The notes beneath the pieces are model-generated. The model was not told the DNA's origin. It worked only from the letters and a program-made list of their open reading frames with translations, and ran no database searches. Source: Turritopsis dohrnii (lineage: Eukaryota; Cnidaria; Hydrozoa; Anthoathecata; Oceaniidae). Taken from it: DNA of 64,000 nt. Of the stretch, positions 21,619-31,300 are shown one piece after another; within the stretch, counting starts at the first letter, position 1; each line of letters starts with the position of its first letter. The stretch is taken from contig BQMF02000047.1 in the NCBI GenBank assembly GCA_027922465.2, positions 1,240,001 through 1,304,000 of the forward strand, read 5' to 3'. A program made the position numbers and the translations under genes.

Positions 21619-21629
21619 CTCTGCTACCA
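21619..21629 (-). promoter_or_regulatory. Primer-binding site for initiator tRNA-Met
   Basis: Just inside the 5' LTR, after one spacer base, the minus strand reads TGGTAGCAGAG. This is complementary to the 3' end of animal initiator tRNA-Met (CTCTGCTACCA, established knowledge), so the element primes minus-strand cDNA synthesis with the full 3' end of that tRNA. Confidence 0.85.
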
Positions 21630-21630
21630 A

Positions 21631-21730
21631 TGTTAAAATAGCTATAATATGATAATAAGCCTCCTGTGGAACTCCTGTATAATATATATATATATATATC
21701 TAAAGATAAAACAGAGAGTAAACAATAACA
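21631..21730 (-). repeat. 5' LTR of the copia element
   Basis: 100 bp, nearly identical to 17032-17129. Followed on the plus-strand side by the target duplication GTTCG (21731-21735). Confidence 0.95.
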
Positions 21731-21735
21731 GTTCG

Positions 21736-22679
21736 TGTATGTGAGTATCATGTCTCCCTAAATATAAAAGTTTTACTATTTCTTGTGCAATTGTTAGTTG
21801 CATCTTATTGGCTATGATCCGACTCTAACTGCATATGAGTTCATGAGCCGACGTTAAGTGATGAACAAAAAGAATTGATTTTAAGCAAAAAATGTGTCTC
21901 TTGAAGCTTAAATACACTGAGCTTCGGGGGGCTTTGCCCCCTGGACCCCCATCAAGTATCCGGGGGGGCTAACACCGCCCCCCCCCCCCCCCCCCAAAAA
22001 AAAACCCCCAAAAAACAGGTGCATGTTCTATAAGCCTTCAGCTTACATTTCCATTACTAACAACGCCCAAAATAATTTTCTGGATTACCCTCTGCCATCC
22101 TTTAGTTGTCAGTCAGGATAGCATGAGTGATGAAGAGTTTGTTCCGGCAGAGGATGGATCTGGGATTGCCAATGAGTCAGAAAGCAAGAACAATGATTAA
22201 GAAAATGGCATTTAAAAACGAGACCCTCAAACATGACTGTAGCAGTTGAGCAGGAAGTTAGCAATAACAGACAAACTTTAATTGTAATGGACGATGATTG
22301 AAATGAAGCGTAAACGGAAAATACATTTTTTTTTCCGATTTTTTGTTTCATGTAATTCAATTTTCACGCATGAATATGTTAGACATATTTCACACAAGTC
22401 AAATTTTTGTGCAGCAAAATGAGTGAAAAATAGCAATTTTCATGCAACTATTTTTTCCCACTTTTGCCTGCACGAAAATTTGATGTGTGCGAATTTAAGT
22501 GAATTCAGGTACTAACATTGCTAACATTTTTTGCTATTGTTTTCAACATCTTCAATGTTTTTAGAAAAATGTTTGATCTTTTGTTATTAAAATTCTGGTC
22601 CAAGGAAACATTTTATTTATTTCTAACTAAAGCTATGGTATAAAGTGCATTGGCTATTTCGTAACCAATGTGACTCACA
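21736..22679. other. Intergenic, upstream of GCNA, with a C homopolymer
   Basis: Contains a GC-rich patch (21919-21995) with inverted GGGGGGCTTTGCCCCC and an 18-base C run (about 21978-21995) followed by A-rich sequence. The C run is a likely sequencing or assembly weak point. No gene seen; the right part should hold the GCNA promoter. Confidence 0.55.
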
Positions 22680-22751
22680 ATGTTATCAATGTTATCTATT
22701 GTATACTATATATCTATATATATACTATATATACATTTAGAAAAGAATACC

Positions 22752-24332
22752 ATGTCGACTGTATCCGAACTAACAGAATCTGTAGTTGTATTAGCTGAAC
22801 AGTTTTCAGCAAGCTTGAATTTCACCAGTATAAATGCTATGAAAGAAACTGCAAGAGCATTAGAAAGTTTACATTCAGAGCAAAACTGTACAGAATGCTC
22901 TGGTAATCTTCCAGATGCTGTCTCGATTGTTTCATCAAACATCGTAAGAGCTACTACATCATCTAGGAAGAGTCGTAAGTCTTGTGTTCTTCCAAAGTTC
23001 ATATCATCGTCAGAAAGTGAAGCAGACGTCGATGATGACAAGTCTGAATCTATGGAAAAAGGAGATGAAAGTCCATTGTTTTATCGAAAGAAAAAAGTTG
23101 CAAACATTTTGAGTGATGATGAGACAGTTATTGATGATAATGAAAAGGAGAGCCATGTTCAAATATGTAAAGGAGGAAATGTCAGTGAAGTTTTCTGTAA
23201 TAAACAAAAAAGTGATATTCTCCTATCAGATAGCGGGGATGAGTTCTCATTTGATGAAAAAAGTGTTTCTGAAAAAGTTCATATTGTTGATGAAAGCAGT
23301 TGTGATGAGAAAGAATCTGTAAATCACTCAAATCTTTGTGGTTCTTTCAATAATGCTCCTAAAAAGGACAAAGGTCAACAAGGTACTTCAAAAATCATAG
23401 AAAAAACAGATGGTGAACAAGCAGTAATCATTATAAGTAGCGAGGAAGAGGATTTCGAAAGTTTTGTTCAAGAAATAGCACAAAAAAGAAATAAAGAGGT
23501 AAAAAAAGATAGTGATGATGATATTGGAGATTTCATTGTCCCGGATGAAAAATTTGAAAAGTCTGATGATAACAAGGAAAAACAAGTGACGTATGCAACC
23601 AGGTGGCATCAGACTTGTCATGCAAATAGAAATGTATTGGGAAGACTTCATACTCCTAAATCAGTACCTGGAACTCCAGCTTACAAACGTGAATTTAATA
23701 AAATTAGAGATAACATTGTTAAAGAATTATTTGAATTATTCAATACAACTGTTTTTGATAATAAACTGCCTTCAGATTTCGAAATTACATGGAATAACCG
23801 AATGACCAAGACTGCTGGTTTCTGTTATTATTCTATGGCTTTTGGAAGTAGGAAAAGTCGAATTGAACTTTCTAGTAAGGTGTTAGATTGTGTTGAAAGA
23901 GTACGAGATACATTAATTCACGAGTTGTGTCATGCTGCTACTTGGCTTATCGATGGTGAACAAGCTGGTCATGGTCGATTATGGAAATCGTGGGCTAGAA
24001 AGGCAAACAAAGCTCATCTAGATCTTCCAATAATAAATAGGTGTCATCAATATGAAATTCATACCAAGTATAAATACATTTGTAATGGATGTGGCCTAAT
24101 ATTTGGTAGACATAGCAAGTCCATTGATGCTTTGAAACATAGGTGTGCGCAATGTGGAGGAATACCGGAACTTGAAACTAATAATCCCAAGCCGAACAAA
24201 TATGCATTATTTGTGAAAGAAAATTTTGCAATGGTCAAAAAGCAAAACCCTGGTGTTTCGCATAAAGAAATCATGGCCAAAATTTCAAAGAAATTCAATG
24301 AATTAAAGATGGAAAACAAGGAAAATGAATAA
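22752..24332 (+). CDS. GCNA: Germ cell nuclear acidic protein homologue (SprT metalloprotease)
   Basis: 526 residues from ATG 22752 (MSTVSELTES), chosen because the ATG has A at -3 and the 24 residues upstream in the same frame (from 22680) are an AT-repeat artefact. Residues ~1-310 are an acidic, Ser-rich disordered region with SUMO-interaction-like motifs, best at 225-232 (VIIISSEE). The SprT zinc protease domain follows, with HELCH at 390-394 supplying metal ligands and the catalytic Glu, then a C4 zinc ribbon (C444/C447, C465/C468) and a C-terminal HMG-box-like helix region (about 482-520). Family members act in germ cells on DNA-protein crosslinks and genome stability. The gene is a single uninterrupted exon, unlike its intron-rich neighbour. 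A polyadenylation signal AATAAA lies at 24592. Identity is strong from domain order. Confidence 0.93.
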   Translation: MSTVSELTESVVVLAEQFSASLNFTSINAMKETARALESLHSEQNCTECSGNLPDAVSIVSSNIVRATTSSRKSRKSCVLPKFISSSESEADVDDDKSESMEKGDESPLFYRKKKVANILSDDETVIDDNEKESHVQICKGGNVSEVFCNKQKSDILLSDSGDEFSFDEKSVSEKVHIVDESSCDEKESVNHSNLCGSFNNAPKKDKGQQGTSKIIEKTDGEQAVIIISSEEEDFESFVQEIAQKRNKEVKKDSDDDIGDFIVPDEKFEKSDDNKEKQVTYATRWHQTCHANRNVLGRLHTPKSVPGTPAYKREFNKIRDNIVKELFELFNTTVFDNKLPSDFEITWNNRMTKTAGFCYYSMAFGSRKSRIELSSKVLDCVERVRDTLIHELCHAATWLIDGEQAGHGRLWKSWARKANKAHLDLPIINRCHQYEIHTKYKYICNGCGLIFGRHSKSIDALKHRCAQCGGIPELETNNPKPNKYALFVKENFAMVKKQNPGVSHKEIMAKISKKFNELKMENKENE

Positions 24333-25305
24333 GAATGCTACTGATGAGTAATAGGATTTTATTTTGTGAGCTATTTCTCATAAATGATTATGATTGCAGC
24401 AATATGTAACATTTCAATTTTCTGTTTAAGAAGTAGACTATGCCAAAGTGCAGAGTCAAACTTTCTTTCCATAAAGATTTGTTTTATACGTTGATTCTGT
24501 TACTCTTTTTGTTATTGTGTTCTATTGTTGTTTTATTTCCTTGATATATTTTTTAGTTGGGCTCCTTTCCTAGCACTCTTTCATTTATTTGAATAAAAAG
24601 TTTTCTAGATTTTTGATAGAAGGTGTAGTAACTAAAGATTTTTTTCTTTGGTTCTTCATCCTTGTAGTTTAAGTTTTTTGGTGAAATTAACTTTCAGTAG
24701 GTTTCTCATTGTTTTATACAGTTGTGTTTCTGACAGCTCTATAACTGAGGGCATTTTAGATTGTTTTTAAAATTTTCAGTACAGGGTTGCCAGGGAAAGA
24801 AATGATTAGAAAAATATACAGTATAGTTTTTTCATTTCACATTCTTTTAGGAAACCTGCAAAATAGATTATAATCTTCTCCTGATGGTGATAAAAATCTT
24901 GATTCATAAAAATAACTCCACTTTTTTGACAGTTTGAAACAGCTTTTTCAAATAAAGGACAAAGAAATCAAGCAAAAAATCTGGTATATAATTGCAATTC
25001 GTTTTGATTAATTGTTGCTTTTACTAAAGAATCTGTTTAAGTTAAAGTTAAAAACATGTCCTGTGGCAATCCTGATCAGAGAAAAAGGATTATGTAACAG
25101 CTATATTCACCTTTATATTGCTGTTGATTTTATTAATATTTTTATGAAATTTTTGTTTATGGATTCAGTTGGAATTTCATTTTGTTGAACTCAGTTTTGT
25201 ATCTTTCTTTATTTTATAAACATATTTACTTACTATTTTGTTATGAACTTCAGTCTTGACAGCTTATAATTATTTTTGTTGGAAATAGGAATTCAAACAT
25301 TAATC
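24333..25305. other. GCNA 3' UTR and GCNA-FIGNL1 spacer
   Basis: AT-rich, with an AATAAA at 24592-24597. No further gene. The right part must contain the FIGNL1 promoter and 5' UTR. Confidence 0.6.
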
Positions 25306-28300
25306 ATGCATTCGTATAATGATTACTTAAAGCAGTTTTGGCTTTCAAAACATTTTCAAGTCCTAAATGACTCCATTTCTCCAAGACAGAAAGCTGAAGA
25401 ATTACGAAGATTACTTTTTCCAATCCAAGCGCAAAAAGCCAGGTAACCAATTCCTTCAACTTTCTATTTTATTTTTCTTCATAAAAATGAAAAATATTCT
25501 AAAATTCAATTCATGTTCAGTATGGAGTTACAAGGCAAAATAAGTTCTATTGGTGATTATGTTAGTTTTCAGGACATCAGATGTGAAAATCAGACATAAG
25601 AAAAACTAACATTGTTGCTTAGATTGTGTTTTGTTTTTTGTAACAGTGGTGAGATATCAATCAAAGCTCATTCTCAACTCAATGAAAAGTTATCATCAGC
25701 GTATTCATCAGTTGTTGATTCCATGGAAAATGGTAAAGAGATTTTCAACATTGATTCTATTACGGATGATATCTTTCATTATTTCTTCTGTTTGTGATTC
25801 ATAGGTTTGAATAACTATGATAAACTGTTGTTTCACTCAGAAGAACCAGGAAACGGTTTGTTGTTCTATTACCTGAACACTTTTAGGGGTTTATTAGACA
25901 AAATTATTGTGTTTACCAACAATTAAAATGAAGATTGATTTTGATTGTCAAGTTTTCCCTGATCAATAACAACTGTAGTAAAGTAATAAAAGTATTTTGT
26001 CACTGTGCTACATGTGTTTTGTTTTTATTTTTATTTCTAGGAAGCCATTGGCAGTCAGCACTTGAGTTATCCTCTGATGGTCAGCCTTTATGTTTGAGAA
26101 ATTTGTTGGCAAATGCTGGAAAGACACTTAAGGTAGCTGCATGGGTGTATTGAACTACAGAACAACAGTTCTACCATTCAGAAATGTCTCGGTAGATTAT
26201 ACTCTCATTAACTGGAAATTTCAAGAAACATGATGAATATCTTAGAATTTCAGGGGACCCATTGATCCCTACATAAAAAAGCAGGCCTCGCCTGGCTCAC
26301 ATTTCATGTTTTCAACAAAATTCATATAGTCTTAATTTTGTCTTTTATTGTTTTAATTAATGTCATAATTTTGTCATGAGATCTTTTTACGGAAAATGGA
26401 TGAATAAACATTTTATAAAACCAGGTTACTGAAGTTTTCATGATGTTTTCAAATTAGCTGTAAATCATGATTTTGTGGCTCAAAGGTTGTTGCATCTCTA
26501 CGAAATATACTCAGCTGGTTTGGTGGAGTTTTGAAAAGTTTATTTCACATATTTGGTTTAATTTTGTTTCCACACCTTTCACCAGAGTTGTGTTTTTCTT
26601 AATCTATAAGAAACTGATTTTATGTACAGTGTTCATCTGGCCAAATACTGCATGTGAAGTTATTTAATTGACGATATGCCAAGCTCCCTGTATTTCCAGG
26701 AGAAATTATACTTATTTTCAAGAAAAAACTATTAATACAATTCATTATTGTCATTATTTCAAAGACAATATTTTCTTTTTATATAAAGTGACTATTATTT
26801 TACAAATCTTGTAGAGGGAAAGTGCAGTCATGAAGATGCATTTTTCACATAGCAAAAAGGCTGCTCTAGAGACAACAGCAAATGAAGCCAAGGTAACACT
26901 CTTGAAGTAAACTTGTAGTAGTTAACACACTTCAAAAGCAATGCAAGCTAAGAGCTATGCTATACAATATAATAATGAATGCCAAGATTTAAGTTAGTCT
27001 GCCAACCTAAACAAAAGGATTTCTGAGGAAATAAAAAACCTCAAATATACTATCATAATGATAAATATTTTGCCATATAATTGATGCTGGATGTGGCAGA
27101 AGACTTTTACGCTGTTTTTTTTTTTTCACGATTACATGAAGCAAAGATATTTTTTAGATGGGTCTAATTAAGACTGGCTGTTTAAACGATCAATATGCTT
27201 TACTATTTTATATTTCATTTTAGTCACTTCAATTTGAAATAGAACAACAATATTCAGCAACTGCTTCAAGATTTGTTCCTTCATTTGGCAAACGCAAGAC
27301 TTCTGCTGATTTGGATCCAATTGTTGAGAAAATTCCAAAAAGCACAATACTTAAACAGAGAGAATATTTGCAATCTACTCAAAATATTGATAATGTGAGT
27401 CAAATAGACTTTCGAACAATCTCAAACATGTGGTTCATGATTTCATTTTCAAGATTTCATTAAAATTTTTATTTTTTCAGACTCATTATAGCGATTTACA
27501 TTGTGAAGAGAAGAAGACACAATTTACTTTCTTGACAGCGAGGGAGCAGCTAGTAAGTTCATGAGCTGGGTTTTTTTTAATCCAATTTATTATCATGCTA
27601 TTCAAGTTGTTTGATATTGTTAAAGTCTGTTTAAAAATAATGTGCACACTTTTAAGATTTGCTTGCCATTTTCCAATACTGAACCAATTTTAACAAATTT
27701 GGTATCGTTGGATAGACATTAGAAAGCACAATATTCTACAGAAATAAAAAACCCCAAAAAGGAAAAAGAAAATGAAGAAAACAGAAGATGAAAAAAACAA
27801 ACTTTTTATACAAAAGTCATATACATTTGATTTTTATATCATTGGAAACCTTATTCTTTGGCAATTTCAAAAATATATATATTTAATGGAAAATTTCCAT
27901 TACTTTTTGTTTATTGTGATACATTTGAGGGTATATTGAAATTTTGGCAGTTTTGTTGATTTTTGAAAGACGGGGGAAATGTCTGAAAACACGTACTTAA
28001 GCAAGAACATTAACACATTTTTTATGGCTTCTTCAACGTTTTAAGCGTTATAATTTCACGCTTGAAAACACTATTTGAGTGGTTTTTTGTCTATTCCATT
28101 TTATCAAATCACACTTTTTTTAAATTATCATAGGTTGTTACCCAGAGTAAATAGAATTGAATAAAACTGCCTCTAAGGATTATTTTATTCCATCTTTGTA
28201 TTATTAAATATGTAATTGTTTTGAATAATGTATAACTAAATGTACTATAAAATTATTTATAAAGTAACCCCTGGTTTTTTAAAAATTGCAAATGGTTGAA

Positions 28301-31300
28301 AAGTCTAAAATGTTCCAAGTAATAGCATTGTTGCTGCAATATTCCAACAACTAATGGAAATTTGTATGACTTTTGTATAAAAAGTTTGTTTTTTTCATCT
28401 TCTGATTTCTTCATTTTTTCTTTTTCTTTTTTGGGTTTTTTTATTTCTGTAGAATATTGTGCTTTTTAATGTCTATCCAACGACACCAAATTTGTTAAAA
28501 TTGGTTCAGTATTGAGCAAATGGCAAGCAAATCTTAAAAGTGTGCACACTATTTTTAAACAGACGTTAGTATTAGGCATAATTGAAAAATAACTCCTGCC
28601 TGAACTTCAAGTAAGTAACATTCTGAAAAAATTATCCTGAACCTTAGCCATTTATATTAAGCTTATATGTTTGTTTTGATAATCAATGCACTAAGTACTA
28701 AATACCAACTTGATAACGTTGAGAAAACATTCTAAAGAAGGAGGGGAAGACAAAACTTCTGACATCTGGTGCAATGCAGAAATTGAAATTAGGATTAAGC
28801 ATATTTTGTGACTGAGATACAATTTTTTATTAACATACTGCTGAAGTAATCTACATGTTTTGAACAAGAGTGAAATGATGAATTATTATTTAAAACATGT
28901 TTACACTAGCTAACTTGGTCAGAAAATACATTATTCTACTATCTATGAAAATCACAACTCCCCAACCCCAACCCCTAATTTGTTGTCCATACTTTTGGAT
29001 TGCCAATATCTTGACCTCAAAAATACCAGTTATTCGTGTTGGTTTCCAAGATATTTGCCCAATAATCTTATTATAATAATCCGCAATCATGTGTAACACA
29101 TTTAACATAGAGAATGATGGTTTTTTTTTAAATTACGGTCAAAATCTTCTTAATTGTGGTCATATAGCGGCAGTTAGACCATGCAAGACACATTCACGAT
29201 TAATATAATAGCATGTGGCATTTGACATCAGTTTTTTTATGAACACGGGGAACCATTGCATTGCATTTCCAATCGGACGTAATGTTTTTGGGGAAATATC
29301 TGGAGAACTAAGGGATAACTGACGTTTTTTGGGGTCCGCGATTCAGGCGATGGGGTGACAAAAGTTTTGGGCCTAAATATTTTTGGGTAATGCAGCTAGG
29401 ATGTCATCAAAATCTTTGATCGACGATATCTCTGTAACTGTTGATTGTAGGGAAACGATCCCATACACTTTTTTGATCTGATTTTTGAGCTCTACAACAT
29501 GTACACTTTCTGTTAAAAATTCGGTGATTTAATTTTTCGTCACAGGGTTCGCACATGGGAAAGGCAAATATGACAGATCCTTTTCGAAGTTAAACTCGGT
29601 GAAAAATTTTACCCGGGTTACTACAATGCTGGACAAAACTATTGGAATTTTTACTGGAAATCAATATTTCACCCGTCCCCCCAATAAACAATGTTGTTTC
29701 AGTGCAGTTTCCCCCAATTCCGGGCACAACTAAGCCCCTAACAACCTTGTTGTGGGGGGAGGGGGATGATGTTGCTACTACAAAAATTCCATTTAGTTTT
29801 GTCCAAGATTGTAGTATTAAAAATTTCTCGATAAGACTACTGTTCATGTTGAATGTAGGTTGCAACATTCCTTAATGGTACAAATTTTTGCGTGTAAAAA
29901 AAGTCTGAAATGTGCAAAAAGTAGTATGAAAATTATTTGCAAAAGGGCTGTGTGCAAAAATTAATACTTTTTCTTCTAGATTTTTTTGCTCTTTAAACTC
30001 CCAAGGTAATTTGATTGATAATGAATGAACTTAATATCAGCTGAATAAAGTTCTTTTGTCACTAAGTATATCGTTACATGTATCTAATATTTATATAGTA
30101 ATATAAACTACTCCATTGTCAAGTTTTTCTTCTCTTTAATGGTGGTACTTCCACTTTTAGCATCTTTTCGCAAATCCAAAAATTAAGAATATCCATCAGA
30201 ACTAGCTTTGTTGAATCACGCGAAATAATATAATATAAGCAAAAATTTCTACCAGTAAGGTAAATTGGTGACACTAAAACACAATAACCTTCACCATGGA
30301 TATGTAAATAGTGTTAGCTGCTTCAATTTTTTTCTGTTGGTTGATCCTTTAGCTGGTACTTGAATAACTTCTTGGTTAAGTTGAACCAGAGAAATTCCAA
30401 GGTACTCCTAAATGGTCTTCAGATTACAAGTTTCGGCCTTTGACTGGTCCATAGATGACAAATTCTGCTTTTTCAGCCTTTAAATCTAATACAAAACAAA
30501 TCTAATACAAGGCTTTTTTTCTTCAAGTATCAGTTCTATGCTTTTTACAATGGTTTCCAATAAAAGTAATATCGTGGCATTTATTGGTGTTTTGCATTTA
30601 TCTAAGAACAATTGAGCGTCATTATTTAGAACCACAAATAATAAGTAGAGTGTTACTGTTTGCTTTTGAGAGTGGGTTTTGTTGTACAAAACTTATTGTA
30701 GTCTGTCAAAATAGACCATCACTTCTCCAACACAACTCAGTAACATGGTAAGTGAACAAGAACAGTTGATAGTATCGAAAGCTTTTCAAAGATGATATAA
30801 AGGACAGCTGTGCAACATTGCCTGGTTAACAATTGTTTTGAGAACATCTGATGATATGTTTTAAACCAATATTAATTTTCAAAATCTGATCTTTAACCAG
30901 ATTTATAAATTGAGGTAACTTTTGCCATTGTCAAGGGTATCAATAACTTTTCTTTCATGTCATTAATTATCAAAGCGTCAGAACCACTTGCTCTAGAAGA
31001 TTTCATCCCTTTTTACTCTCAGAATAATTTTGTTTCATAATTTTTTATGTAATAATGCAAATAATAACAAAGTATCAATTAGAAAGTTTGGTCTACGAGC
31101 ACAATTAGGTGTAAAAATTAGGAAACATATTCAGAAAATGTGTTTAGATATTTAACAATAAAAATGGGTGGATGTTCTCACACTTTCAAAAATGGTAATT
31201 TGTGACATAAAGATCTCATAGTTATAAAACTAAATAACAGTATATCTATATTGTGAAGATAGTATTATTATTTGAAAGCATGTAGTTTTACTTTATAATG

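Larger units (their letters stand above)
17032..21730 (-). mobile_element. Complete Ty1/copia LTR retrotransposon (GalEa-like)
   Basis: The 98-bp LTR at 17032-17129 and 100-bp LTR at 21631-21730 run TGTTAAAATAG to CAATAACA. They differ by one TA unit in the microsatellite and one substitution, so the insertion is very recent. GTTCG flanks both sides (17027-17031, 21731-21735), a 5-bp target duplication. Reading the minus strand: 5' LTR, primer-binding site, a single gag-pol ORF (21605-17379), a purine tract (CACAGGGAGGAT, 17130-17141), 3' LTR. The total is 4,699 bp. The short LTRs and the YGLxDAxRxWY signature in the RT suggest the GalEa branch known from marine animals (inference). Confidence 0.95.

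Noticed and set aside
22680..22751. Upstream in-frame start for GCNA (24 extra residues)
   Set aside because: The extra stretch is translated TATATA repeat and resembles no GCNA N-terminus; the ATG at 22752 is better.
29590..29875. Overlapping frames on both strands near 29.6-29.9 kb
   Set aside because: They arise from the inverted arms of a short MITE.
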